A stretch of DNA of 64,000 nt from an uncultured Lachnospiraceae bacterium. GTDB taxonomy: Bacteria > Bacillota > Clostridia > Lachnospirales > Lachnospiraceae. The stretch is from contig CAJTLB010000012.1 of NCBI GenBank assembly GCA_910577045.1, positions 1 through 64,000 on the forward strand. The letters are read 5' to 3'. The notes beneath the pieces are model-generated. The model was given only the letters and a program-made list of their open reading frames with translations, was not told the DNA's origin and ran no database searches. Within the stretch, counting starts at the first letter, position 1; each line of letters starts with the position of its first letter. This document shows, in pieces, positions 24,531-33,084 of the stretch. Made by a program: the position numbers and the translations under genes.

Positions 24531-24560
24531 GATTCTCATAAAGTATACTTTTTGAGAATC
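24531..24560. promoter_or_regulatory. GTATAC-centred dyad, operator candidate
   Basis: GATTCTCA (24531-24538) and TGAGAATC (24553-24560) flank TAAAGTATACTTTT. No T-run follows, so it is not a normal terminator. The same dyad occurs at 42261-42290, and a related one near 21190. Confidence 0.5.
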
Positions 24561-24600
24561 GGCTAAATAAGCCTGATAATCAAAGGAAGCAGATGGAGCA

Positions 24601-24694
24601 GGGCAGTTCTATGGAACAGCTTTGTAGGTACAGTACCACCTAGGAAACAAAGGTTTTCTAAAGATGCAGAATGCAAGTTGTACTGGGAGTTATT
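24601..24694 (+). ncRNA. structured leader RNA motif, copy 1 (operon A)
   Basis: P1 is TAGGT (24625-24629) with ACCTA (24638-24642) around the loop ACAGTACC. P2 is GGAAAC/GTTTTC (24643-24648, 24653-24658). P3 is TGCA/TGCA (24665-24668, 24672-24675). Then invariant GTTGTACTGGGAGTTATT (24677-24694). Loop CAGTAC can pair with GTACTG (24680-24685). The copy at 42346-42424 has the same elements with compensatory stem changes. It sits 38 nt before the first gene of the operon. Confidence 0.6.
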
Positions 24695-24731
24695 GGTTTT
24701 AATTACAAAGAAATGGCTAAGGATTAGAAAA

Positions 24732-25862
24732 ATGGAAGTTATAAGATTAAAAGAAAAGGTATGGCTGGCAAGCCCTACCATACATAAAGAAGAGCAAGAG
24801 TTTGTACAACAAGCTTTTGATACTAATTGGGTATCTACTGTAGGAGAAAATTTGGAAAAATTGGAACAGGAAGTGGCCTTTTATACAGGAAATCCTTATG
24901 CAGTAGCTCTTTCTTCTGGTACAGCTGCCCTTCATTTAGCAGTGAAATTAGCAGGAATTGGACAGGGGGATAGAGTGTTTTGTTCCGATATGACATTTGC
25001 TGCCACAGTAAACCCTGTTCGGTATGAAAAAGGGAATCCTGTATTTATAGACAGTGAATATGATACTTGGAATATGAATCCAGCTACATTAGAAAAAGCA
25101 TTTTATAAATATCCAGATACAAAAGCAGTGATTGTGGTAAACCTATATGGGACGCCAGCAAAATTAGATGAAATCCAAACAATTTGTAACCATTATGGGG
25201 CTGTTTTAATTGAAGATGCAGCAGAATCTTTAGGGGCTACTTTTCGTGGGAAACAGACAGGCAGCTTTGGCAAGTATAATGTAGTGAGTTTTAATGGGAA
25301 TAAGATTATTACAACCTCTGGCGGGGGTATGTTATTAACCAGCCAGGAAGAGGCAGCAGAAAAAGCAAGATTTTGGTCAACACAAGCCAGAGAAAAAGCA
25401 CCTTGGTATCAACATAAGGAAATAGGGTATAATTATCGACTGTCTAATATATTAGCAGGGATTGGAAGAGGGCAGATGCTTTATTTAGAAGAGCATAAAG
25501 CGTTAAAAAAAGAGATTTATCTTCGGTATAAAAAAGGACTAGAAAACCTGCCAGTCCAGATGAACCCATATCTTCTTTGGAGTGAACCAAATTTCTGGTT
25601 AAGCTGCCTTTTAATCAAACAAGGGTGCCTGGTAACACCAGAAAAGATTCGAAGAAAATTAGAAAGGTATCAGATCGAATCAAGGCCAATCTGGAAGCCA
25701 ATGCACCTACAACCAGTGTATAAAGGAGAAGAGTTTATAACAGAAGGGAAAGAAGTAAGTACTGATATTTTTTCGAGAGGATTGTGCCTTCCAAGTGATA
25801 TTAAAATGACAAAAGAGGTGCAAGAGATTGTAATAGAGATAATAAAAAGTTGTTTTGGGTAG
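24732..25862 (+). CDS. pglE: DegT/DnrJ/EryC1-type sugar aminotransferase (PglE-like)
   Basis: About 376 aa. The ATG at 24732 is chosen for its AAGGA site; the frame opens at a TTG inside the leader RNA. PLP-dependent fold: SSGTAALHLAVKLAG, DMTFAATVNP, VVNLYGTPAKLDE, IEDAAESLGATFRGKQTG and the Schiff-base Lys in FNGNKIITTSGGG. This pattern matches UDP-4-amino-sugar transaminases such as PglE. With the PglC- and PglD-like genes next to it, it probably supplies UDP-4-amino-2-acetamido-trideoxy sugar for N,N'-diacetylbacillosamine; the needed 4,6-dehydratase (PglF) is not in the window. First gene of operon A. Confidence 0.82.
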   Translation: MEVIRLKEKVWLASPTIHKEEQEFVQQAFDTNWVSTVGENLEKLEQEVAFYTGNPYAVALSSGTAALHLAVKLAGIGQGDRVFCSDMTFAATVNPVRYEKGNPVFIDSEYDTWNMNPATLEKAFYKYPDTKAVIVVNLYGTPAKLDEIQTICNHYGAVLIEDAAESLGATFRGKQTGSFGKYNVVSFNGNKIITTSGGGMLLTSQEEAAEKARFWSTQAREKAPWYQHKEIGYNYRLSNILAGIGRGQMLYLEEHKALKKEIYLRYKKGLENLPVQMNPYLLWSEPNFWLSCLLIKQGCLVTPEKIRRKLERYQIESRPIWKPMHLQPVYKGEEFITEGKEVSTDIFSRGLCLPSDIKMTKEVQEIVIEIIKSCFG

Positions 25863-25890
25863 AAAATAGGGATATAAGATAGAAAAAAGA

Positions 25891-26547
25891 ATGGGAAAAA
25901 GAATGGGAAAAGGAAAAAACAGTTTTTATGCGAGGTATAGTAAACGGTTTTTTGATGTGGTATTGTCGCTGTTGGCATTAGTGATAGTAAGCCCTGTGAT
26001 GGCAGTAACGGCTGTTCTGGTAAAATTAAAACTAGGGAGTCCAGTTCTATTTTGTCAAGAAAGGCTAGGAAAAGAAGAAAAGATATTTAAGATGTATAAA
26101 TTCCGAACAATGACAGAGAAACGGGATCAAGAAGGGAAGTTGTTGCCTGACGAGGAACGGCTAACAGAATTTGGGAAAAAATTACGGAGCAGCAGTTTGG
26201 ATGAACTGCCAGAACTTATTAATATTTTAAAAGGAGAAATGAGCATTGTAGGGCCAAGGCCATTATTGGTAGAGTATTTGCCTTTGTATAACCAAGAGCA
26301 GAGAAAGAGGCATGAGGTCAGTCCAGGATTAACAGGGCTTGCCCAAGTAAATGGAAGAAATGCTATTACATGGGAAGAAAAATTCCAGTATGATTTGGAG
26401 TACATAAAAAGAATGAGTATAAGGGTAGATATAGTAATTATTTGCCAAACGGTAAAAAAGGTTTGGGAGAGAGAAGGGATTTATACAGGGCAGACATCTA
26501 CCATAGAGCCATTTCAAGGGAATGAAAAGAAGGATTTTTTTAAATAA
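25891..26547 (+). CDS. pglC: initiating sugar-phosphate transferase (PglC-like)
   Basis: 218 aa. A re-entrant N-terminal membrane helix (FFDVVLSLLALVIVSPVMAV) and the monotopic phosphoglycosyl transferase core: PVLFCQERLGKEEKIFKMYKFRTM, SSLDELPELINILKGEMSIVGPRPLL and GLTGLAQVNGRNAI. The Asp-Glu of LDELP is the catalytic dyad. It transfers a sugar phosphate, here probably diacetylbacillosamine phosphate, to undecaprenyl phosphate to begin the repeat unit at the inner membrane face. Two ATGs (25891, 25903) are possible; no strong ribosome site. Confidence 0.85.
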   Translation: MGKRMGKGKNSFYARYSKRFFDVVLSLLALVIVSPVMAVTAVLVKLKLGSPVLFCQERLGKEEKIFKMYKFRTMTEKRDQEGKLLPDEERLTEFGKKLRSSSLDELPELINILKGEMSIVGPRPLLVEYLPLYNQEQRKRHEVSPGLTGLAQVNGRNAITWEEKFQYDLEYIKRMSIRVDIVIICQTVKKVWEREGIYTGQTSTIEPFQGNEKKDFFK

Positions 26548-26569
26548 AGGGTTTACTATGGAGGGAAAA

Positions 26570-27196
26570 ATGAGGCGTCTTTTGGTAATGGGAGCAGGTG
26601 GTCATGGGAAGGTATGTGCAGATATTGCAATAAAAATGAAAAAATGGGACAGGATTGTATTTCTGGATGATAAGGAAGGCATAAAGGAGTGTATGGGGTT
26701 TCCTGTAATTGATAAACTATCTGCTGCATTGTGTTATAGAGAGAATACAGATTATTTTGTAGCGATAGGGGATAATGGGATAAGGGAACAGATACAAGAA
26801 AAGCTGGAATGGGAAGGGGTTTCTTTGGCAATTTTATTACATCCAGATGCAGTGGTTGGGTTGTCAGTAAAGATAGGAAAAGGGAGTACCATTATGGCAG
26901 GAGCCATTATTAATAGTGGAAGCCAGATAGGAAAGGGCTGTGTCGTTAATACGGGGAGCAGCATCGATCATGATAATATAATAGAAGATTATGTACATAT
27001 ATCGCCAGGAGTGCGTTTGGCAGGGAATGTAAAAATAGGGAGAGGAAGCTTTATAGGAGTAGGGAGTACAGTAAGAAACAATATTACAATCTGCAGTGGC
27101 TGCCAGACAGGTGCAGGCGCGGTGGTAGTAAAAAATATAGAGAAAAAGGGGATTTATATAGGAATACCAGCACAGAGGCTTGGGGTTAAGAAATGA
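26570..27196 (+). CDS. pglD: NeuD/PglD-like sugar O/N-acetyltransferase
   Basis: About 208 aa. The start at 26570 has GGAGGG five bases upstream and avoids overlap with pglC. The N-terminal Rossmann-like part is LLVMGAGGHGKVCADIA; the C-terminal left-handed beta-helix shows hexapeptide repeats (VGLSVKIGKGSTIMAGAIIN, IGRGSFIGVGSTVRNNITIC, TGAGAVVVKNIE). His in SSIDHDNIIEDYVHISPG is the usual catalytic base. It should N-acetylate the 4-amino-sugar made by the upstream aminotransferase. Confidence 0.85.
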   Translation: MRRLLVMGAGGHGKVCADIAIKMKKWDRIVFLDDKEGIKECMGFPVIDKLSAALCYRENTDYFVAIGDNGIREQIQEKLEWEGVSLAILLHPDAVVGLSVKIGKGSTIMAGAIINSGSQIGKGCVVNTGSSIDHDNIIEDYVHISPGVRLAGNVKIGRGSFIGVGSTVRNNITICSGCQTGAGAVVVKNIEKKGIYIGIPAQRLGVKK

Positions 27197-28362
27197 AAGA
27201 GGAAAGGAAAAAAGTATTTCTTGTGGCAAGTGTCCCATCAATGATAGGGCAATTTAATATGTTAAATATACAAGTATTGCAGGAAATGGGGTATCAAGTA
27301 GAAGTGGGTTGTAATTTCTTGGATAGGAGTATATGGGGAGAAAAACGGGTAAAAGAATTTGAAAAAGAATTAGAAGAGAAAAAGGTAAGGAAACATCAGA
27401 TAGATTTTTCTAGGAAGATAAAAAAGATAAATGAAAATTGGAAGGCATACCAACAGTTAAAAGAAATTCTTTTGAAAGAGGACTATAAGTTTATCCATTG
27501 CCATACGCCAATAGGAGGGGTAATTGGGCGGATAGCAGGGCATAGAGAAGGGATAAAGATAATTTATACGGCACATGGGTTCCATTTCTATAAGGGGGCG
27601 CCAATACAAGATTGGTTATTATATTATCCAGTAGAAATGTTGTTGTCTAAATGGACAGATATATTAATTACCATAAATCAAGAAGATTATCAAAGGGCAA
27701 AAAAAATATATGCAAAAAAAGTAGAGTATGTGCCTGGAGTAGGGATTGATTTAGAAAAGATAGAAAAAGTCCAAGTAAGAAGAAAAGAGAAGCGGAGAGA
27801 ATTAGGAATTCCAGAAGAAGCAATTGTAATGGTATCAGCAGGAGAATTAAGTAAAAGAAAGAATCATATAGCAGTAATAAAGGCAATGGGAAGAAAAAAG
27901 GAAAAAAAGATATATTATGTGATCTGTGGACAGGGGACATGGGAACAGAAATTAAAGGAAACAGCAAAGAGAGAAGGAATAAACGAACAGGTAAAAATCT
28001 TGGGATTCCGCACAGATGTGATAGAGATATATAAGGCATCAGATATATTTGTATTTCCATCAAAACAAGAGGGTCTGCCAGTAGCATTAATGGAAGCAAT
28101 GGCAGCCGGACTTCCTTGTATAGTAAGTGATATTAGAGGAAATAGGGATTTGATACAAAATGAAATAAATGGAAAGTGTATACCATTAAAAAAGTTTGAA
28201 AGAGATTTAGAGATAGAATTAAAAGATTATATAAGAAATCCTAGAATTTGGGAGAATTATGCAAGACTAGGCAAAGAGGCTATAAAAGAAAAAAGTTGGG
28301 ATCATATTTTAAGGAAAATGGATGTTATTTATAGGACAATATCAGATGAAGAAAAAGAGTGA
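27193..28362 (+). CDS. glycosyltransferase family 4 (GT-B fold)
   Basis: 389 aa, overlapping pglD by 4 bp. The N-terminal domain includes FIHCHTPIGGVIGRIAG and YTAHGFHFYKGAP; the C-terminal donor site is VSAGELSKRKNHIAVIKAMG, ILGFRTDVIEIYKASDIFVFPSKQEGLPVALMEAMAAGLPCIVSDIRGN. The close pattern is that of PglA/EpsD-type enzymes that add the second sugar after the initiating transferase. Cytoplasmic, membrane-associated. Sugar specificity not readable. Confidence 0.85.
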   Translation: MKEERKKVFLVASVPSMIGQFNMLNIQVLQEMGYQVEVGCNFLDRSIWGEKRVKEFEKELEEKKVRKHQIDFSRKIKKINENWKAYQQLKEILLKEDYKFIHCHTPIGGVIGRIAGHREGIKIIYTAHGFHFYKGAPIQDWLLYYPVEMLLSKWTDILITINQEDYQRAKKIYAKKVEYVPGVGIDLEKIEKVQVRRKEKRRELGIPEEAIVMVSAGELSKRKNHIAVIKAMGRKKEKKIYYVICGQGTWEQKLKETAKREGINEQVKILGFRTDVIEIYKASDIFVFPSKQEGLPVALMEAMAAGLPCIVSDIRGNRDLIQNEINGKCIPLKKFERDLEIELKDYIRNPRIWENYARLGKEAIKEKSWDHILRKMDVIYRTISDEEKE

Positions 28363-29488
28363 ATATGTTTCTGTATATTTGCGGAATGAGATAGAGGAAC
28401 CAGCATCTTATTATAGAATTTCGCAATATTTACATAAAATAGATGGTGTGAAAATAAAAATAAATAATGCAATAGGCAGGAAGCAATTTAGAAGGTGTAT
28501 GGATATAAAATCTGATATATTGTGTTATTTATATAAAATTTATTTGTATGGAATAATAAATATAAGGGAGATATATTTCTTGTTAAGAGATATTATATGC
28601 CGGCCTAAAATGGTTATTATTTCACGTACTGTTATTCCGAAAAGATTGGGGATTCTTCCATATTTAATGTTGGAAAAAGTAGTTAGTAGGTGTGAAGTAT
28701 ATTGGGATTTTGATGATGTAATTGATTTAGGGGAAATATGTAGGAAACAATGGAAATTGTTGTGTGAATATAGTAATAAAATTGTAGTTACAAATCAGTA
28801 TCTGAAAAACCGAATTCCAGAACATAATAGAAGAAAAGTGATAATCTTACCTACAACAGATGGGGATATGCAAGGATTTGATTATCAAAAAATAGAAAAA
28901 GAAAGAGAGGAATCTTACGAAAAAGAAATTGGTTTATTATGGCTTGCGACTGCTGTAAATATTCCTTTTTTAAATCGCATTATACCTGCAATAGATAAGT
29001 GTGCAAAGAAATTAAAAATAAAGAAAAAAGTATTAAAGTTATATGTTGTTTGTAATCAATCCGTAGATGTGGAAACAGAATGTTTGGAAATTATTAATAT
29101 TATATGGTCTAGGGAGAATTCTTTGCAAATGTTGCAAAAATCGCATATAGGTATTATGCCTTTGATTGACAATGAATACACAAGAGGAAAAGGAGGGTTT
29201 AAATTAATACAATATATGGCATCCTGTTTGCCAGTTATAGCATCGGATATCGGTTTTTCTCATTTTGTAGTAAAAGAAGATACAGGTATTTTATTAGATG
29301 ATAGAAATAGTATTAAATGCTGGGAAGATGCGATCTATTATTTATCTGTAAATAAAGAATATTGGAAAAATACAGGTAGGCAGGCATATAAAAAATGGAA
29401 AGAAGATTTTTCTTATGAGGTGAACTTAGAATTCTGGAAAAAAGCATTGTCTGGAATAAATAAGGAGAGAGGAAAAAATAATGTTTGA
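28346..29488 (+). CDS. glycosyltransferase (GT4-like)
   Basis: About 380 aa from the ATG at 28346 (AGGA eight bases upstream), overlapping the previous gene by 17 bp. The C-terminal GT-B features are visible: IIWSRENSLQMLQKSHIGIMPLIDNEYTRGKGGFKLIQYMASCLPVIASDIGFSHFVV. The N-terminus (YVSVYLRNEIEEPASYYRISQYLH) contains EWDFDD-like YWDFDDVIDLG, as in a clade of cell-surface polysaccharide transferases. Substrate unknown. Confidence 0.7.
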   Translation: MKKKSEYVSVYLRNEIEEPASYYRISQYLHKIDGVKIKINNAIGRKQFRRCMDIKSDILCYLYKIYLYGIINIREIYFLLRDIICRPKMVIISRTVIPKRLGILPYLMLEKVVSRCEVYWDFDDVIDLGEICRKQWKLLCEYSNKIVVTNQYLKNRIPEHNRRKVIILPTTDGDMQGFDYQKIEKEREESYEKEIGLLWLATAVNIPFLNRIIPAIDKCAKKLKIKKKVLKLYVVCNQSVDVETECLEIINIIWSRENSLQMLQKSHIGIMPLIDNEYTRGKGGFKLIQYMASCLPVIASDIGFSHFVVKEDTGILLDDRNSIKCWEDAIYYLSVNKEYWKNTGRQAYKKWKEDFSYEVNLEFWKKALSGINKERGKNNV

Positions 29489-30427
29489 CTTGTCAAAACA
29501 AACTACATGTATGATAAAGGGAATTGCTGTATCACTTATTGTATTATCACATATTACCAGTGGAAATAGATTGTTAAGTGGAATGGGGTTGTCAAATGTA
29601 ATCTTACTTTTTATTTTATCAGGATATGGTTTAACAAAACGATATGGGTTGTCGAGTAAAGAAGCTTTTTTTAAACAGAGAATATTAAAGCTATATATTC
29701 CTTATTTAATTGTTGCACTGATAGATGTATTAATATTGGTGAAATTACCTTTTCAGACAAAAATATTAACCTTATTATGCTTAGACTGGAAATTTTCAAC
29801 AGATGTTTCTATGTGGTATATAGCAACATTATTTTTATGGTATACCTTGTTTGGAATAGTATTGAAAATAAAAATAAAATCTATATATAAACTGGGAATA
29901 GTAATTTTGGCTGGGTTGATTTTAAAGCTTCAAAAAATTGGCTTGGGGGGGGAGAATACGCAGCGTGGTTCTCACATATGCGTTCCAGTGCCCTTGCTTT
30001 TCCATTGGGAGTACTGTTAGGATGTTTGGAAAAATATAAGGATAAGATAAAGATAGATATAGAATGGAAGAAAGTATTGTGTTGTGTATTAGCTGTAATG
30101 TTCTTATATTTCTTATATATAAGGGAAATTTTGTGTCCTTATCTATATGCTGGTTTTATAATTTCTTTTTTTAGAATTATGCAGAGTTATAATTTTAAAA
30201 GTGAGATTTTATTATTTTTAGGCGGGATTTCTTATGAAATATATTTGTGGGAATTAAAATTAGTCTATTTTTATATATTAAGAAAACATGGATATATAGG
30301 TTACTTTGCAATTTTATTAGGAGTAAGTTCGTTTATACATTATAGTTATCAATTAATAAAAATAAAAATGAGAATACTACGGGATAAAAGAAAGATAAAA
30401 AATAGGGGATATATATGTCAGAAATAG
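29481..30427 (+). pseudogene. membrane acyltransferase (acyltransferase 3 family), out of frame at a G8 tract
   Basis: Two overlapping frames encode the halves of one protein of about 315 aa. The first (29481-30020) begins MFDLSKQTTCMIKGIAVSLI, has the family's LSHIT (His near the N-terminus) and several TM helices. The second (to 30427) continues RSSALAFPLGVLLGCLEKY with more TM helices. They join at eight consecutive G at 29945-29952. With nine G the text reads LGGGEYAAWFSHMRSSALAF, restoring one frame. It would O-acetylate a polysaccharide or its lipid-linked repeat unit. Here it is in the OFF state, unless the tract was miscounted. Confidence 0.8.
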
Positions 30428-31662
30428 TCTGTTTTATATTTTGGATATTATTAATATTAGGGATATTTGCAATTTATTTACATAATGATTTGCTAAATCC
30501 ATTAACAGGATATTTACTTCCAATTTCAATAGGATTTATTTTATATTATTATTTATACAGAATAGAGCATCAGGTGACAGAGCGTACGTTACTATGTTTT
30601 TCTTTTGGTGCTATTTGTTTTTTGATAGGATATTTTGTATTTGGATATTTTTTTAAACAAAAAATCCCTATAAATAAAAAGGAAAGAAATAAAAACAATG
30701 AAATATTGCTGCTTTATAAGATTATTATTTTTCTGGGAATTATAGTAAATTGTATAGAATTTTATAAGAATGGCATATCGGGGCCTTTTGGGAATAATTT
30801 TTTGCGGAATGTCCGGTGGAATAGCTTATATAGTGGTAGAAAAAATTTTTTAGGTACTTATAGTACAGTGTTTTTACATGTTACTACCTGTATTTTGTTA
30901 CAATATGGAAAAACAGAAAAGCGATGGAAGCAAAAATTTTTTGTATTATTGTTATTATTTTCAACTATATTTTCAATGGCAAGGAGTACCATGCTCCAAT
31001 ATATAATTTCTATTGTATATATTTGTTATTTTTCAAAAGAAAAAAGAGGGATACAGAAGAAATATTTCAATATAAAACAGTTATTGTCGGGAAATATAAA
31101 AATAATTTGTCTATTTTTGGTAGTATTCTTTGCTTTTTCAGCTGTGGCATTGGTTACAAACAAATTAGGGGGAGGGTCTATATTAGATAAGGAATTTTAT
31201 TTATATAAATATCTTGGGTATCCTATTGTGGCATTTGATATAAATGTTATGGCATTTCCTAGGATTAGTAAAGGATATTATTCTTTAGGGCCTATAGGTA
31301 AAGTACTTGGGATATTTGGTGTATATCATGTGTCGGAATTTTCATCGCTGGGTGTGGCAGGACCAACACAATTTAACGTATATAGTTATCTTGCTGCTCC
31401 ATATAAGGACTTTGGAATTATAGGCATTATAGTAATATCACTGTTTTTGGGATTTATTAGTGGCATGTTTTATTGGTTTTCTATAAGAAAAAAGGGCGAG
31501 TGGACAGTATTTTATTCAGTTTATATTTATGGTATTCTTATGGCTTTTTATTCTTACCAATTTGCTATGACATATTATTTTTATATTGCTGCAATATTAA
31601 TTTTATATAGGTGTGTAAAAATTAAGAAAAATAGGATAGTGTTGCTGCAAAGTATAAAATAA
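30415..31662 (+). CDS. wzy: oligosaccharide repeat-unit polymerase (Wzy-like), operon A
   Basis: 415 aa with 10-12 predicted TM helices and a large polar loop (FPRISKGYYSLGPIGKVLGIF, VAGPTQFNVYSYLAAPYKDFG), which is typical of O-antigen/capsule polymerases. It overlaps the acyltransferase end by 13 bp with AGGGGA upstream. It would link lipid-carried repeat units outside the membrane. Wzy proteins diverge quickly, so the call rests on topology and on the neighbouring flippase and transferases. Confidence 0.72.
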   Translation: MSEIVCFIFWILLILGIFAIYLHNDLLNPLTGYLLPISIGFILYYYLYRIEHQVTERTLLCFSFGAICFLIGYFVFGYFFKQKIPINKKERNKNNEILLLYKIIIFLGIIVNCIEFYKNGISGPFGNNFLRNVRWNSLYSGRKNFLGTYSTVFLHVTTCILLQYGKTEKRWKQKFFVLLLLFSTIFSMARSTMLQYIISIVYICYFSKEKRGIQKKYFNIKQLLSGNIKIICLFLVVFFAFSAVALVTNKLGGGSILDKEFYLYKYLGYPIVAFDINVMAFPRISKGYYSLGPIGKVLGIFGVYHVSEFSSLGVAGPTQFNVYSYLAAPYKDFGIIGIIVISLFLGFISGMFYWFSIRKKGEWTVFYSVYIYGILMAFYSYQFAMTYYFYIAAILILYRCVKIKKNRIVLLQSIK

Positions 31663-31681
31663 GGGAGATAATAGATAAGAA

Positions 31682-32662
31682 ATGAATGAAAATAATATAA
31701 AAGAACAAGAAAAAGTAGCAATACTGGTTTTAGCTTATAATTCAGAAAATACAATACTAGAAACATTGGATAGCATTAGGGAACAGACATATCATAATAT
31801 TTATTTAGTTATTTCTGATGATGCTTCTAAGGATAATACTTGCAATAAAGTAGAACAGTGGATAAAGAATTATAAAGAACGATTCTTTAAGGTAGTATTT
31901 AGAAAAAATACAGAAAATATGGGGACAAGTAAACACCTTAAAATAAATATAGAAAAAATCCCCACTTTTATCCATTGGATTAAAGTTATAGCTGCAGATG
32001 ATATCTTATTTCCAGATTGCATTAAAAATAATATGGATTATATAAGAAAAAATAGATGCAATAGTGCTGTATATTCAAAAATGAAATATTTTTATAGGGA
32101 AAATGAAAAACAGATTATCTTAAGAGAAGATAAAGAAGAAATAGCCTACATTAAGAAAATAGGAAAATTACCTGCAAAGCAACAATATAAAGCGTTATTA
32201 AAAAGAGATATTTTGTGTAGTCCAACAGCATTTATTAATATTGAATGTTATAAAAAATCAGGTGGCTGTGATATAAGAATAAGAAATATTGAAGATTGGC
32301 CTATCAAACTTAATATAACAAAAAATGGATATAAACTTTTTATTATGGATACTTATACAGTTTATTATCGGATAGGTGAATCTGTTACAAAGAGCGAAAA
32401 AGAGATGTTTCGTGAGAGTTTTATAGAACAATATTATCAATTAAAAAAATTACTGTGTTATCCTTATATTGAAAAATGGAGAATCTTGTATTATTATCAG
32501 GAATTTATAACGTGTTTTCGTTATTGGGTAATTATTAAAGTATGCAAAAATAAAAAAAATAGGATAACAGGATTTATAAATGCAATATTATGTATATTAG
32601 TTCCACAAAAATGGAAAAAAGTTTTATATAAAATAAAGTTGTTACAAAAAGGAGTGGTATAA
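31682..32662 (+). CDS. glycosyltransferase family 2
   Basis: 326 aa. GT-A fold: VAILVLAYNSENTILETLDSIREQTYHNIYLVISDDASKDNT with nucleotide-binding SDDAS, and IHWIKVIAADDILFPDC as the DxD-like element. A hydrophobic C-terminal part may associate with the membrane. Adds a sugar to the repeat unit; specificity unknown. Ends directly at the next start. Confidence 0.82.
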   Translation: MNENNIKEQEKVAILVLAYNSENTILETLDSIREQTYHNIYLVISDDASKDNTCNKVEQWIKNYKERFFKVVFRKNTENMGTSKHLKINIEKIPTFIHWIKVIAADDILFPDCIKNNMDYIRKNRCNSAVYSKMKYFYRENEKQIILREDKEEIAYIKKIGKLPAKQQYKALLKRDILCSPTAFINIECYKKSGGCDIRIRNIEDWPIKLNITKNGYKLFIMDTYTVYYRIGESVTKSEKEMFRESFIEQYYQLKKLLCYPYIEKWRILYYYQEFITCFRYWVIIKVCKNKKNRITGFINAILCILVPQKWKKVLYKIKLLQKGVV

Positions 32663-33082
32663 TTGCAGGTTATTAAATATGTATTTCAACCTCATGGTGA
32701 TAATCGTGGTCAGCTAGTAGCATTGGAAGAATTGAAAGATATACCATTTCAGATAAAACGGGTTTACTACATGTATGATACAGCAAAAGGAGTACATAGG
32801 GGATTTCATGCACATAAATCATTAGAACAAATTTTAATTTGTATTCATGGGACATGTAAAATATTGCTGGATAATGGAGTGGAAAAAAAGATTGTACCAT
32901 TAGAAAAACCGTATGAGGGTTTATATATAGCTAATGATATGTGGAGAGAGATGTATGATTTTTCACCAGATGCAGTATTAATGGTATTAGCTTCCCAGGT
33001 ATATGATGAAAATGATTATATTCGAGATTATAATGAATTTTTAAAATTTATTGATTTGGAAAATAGAATGGTAAAGGAATAG
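32663..33082 (+). CDS. fdtA: dTDP-4-keto-6-deoxyglucose 3,4-ketoisomerase (FdtA/QdtA-like)
   Basis: 139 aa, TTG start with AAAGGAG eight bases upstream. Single-domain cupin of the WxcM/FdtA type: HGDNRGQLVALEELKDIPFQIKRVYYMY, GVHRGFHAHKSLEQILICIHG (cupin His residues), LYIANDMWREMYDFSPDAVLMVLAS. It converts dTDP-4-keto-6-deoxyglucose to the 3-keto isomer. With the aminotransferase and ankyrin formyltransferase two genes on, it forms a dTDP-3-amino-3,6-dideoxyhexose pathway (Qui3N or Fuc3N type). RmlA/RmlB are not in the window. Confidence 0.87.
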   Translation: MQVIKYVFQPHGDNRGQLVALEELKDIPFQIKRVYYMYDTAKGVHRGFHAHKSLEQILICIHGTCKILLDNGVEKKIVPLEKPYEGLYIANDMWREMYDFSPDAVLMVLASQVYDENDYIRDYNEFLKFIDLENRMVKE

Positions 33083-33084
33083 AT

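Larger units (their letters stand above)
24406..24560 (+). repeat. 155-bp repeat, copy 1 (upstream of polysaccharide operon A)
   Basis: Nearly identical to 42136-42290, with only a few scattered substitutions. It holds the 34-bp perfect palindrome (24411-24444), a conserved AT-rich middle (TTATGCTATTTTACCATATT), the stretch TTTTCTGTACAAC...GCACAAAGGATAGT, and a second GTATAC dyad (24531-24560). The repeat starts 21 bp after the TnpB-like stop codon. Confidence 0.9.

Noticed and set aside
24678..24731. In-frame upstream extension beginning YWELLV before the aminotransferase, also seen before the operon B transferase (42408-42452)
   Set aside because: No ribosome site precedes the TTG, the sequence is part of the leader RNA conserved as nucleotides, and the later ATGs have ribosome sites. 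A leader peptide is not excluded, but the RNA explanation is stronger.
30924..31190. 88-codon frame within the operon A polymerase gene
   Set aside because: It overlaps the Wzy-like gene in another frame on the same strand, with no independent start signal.
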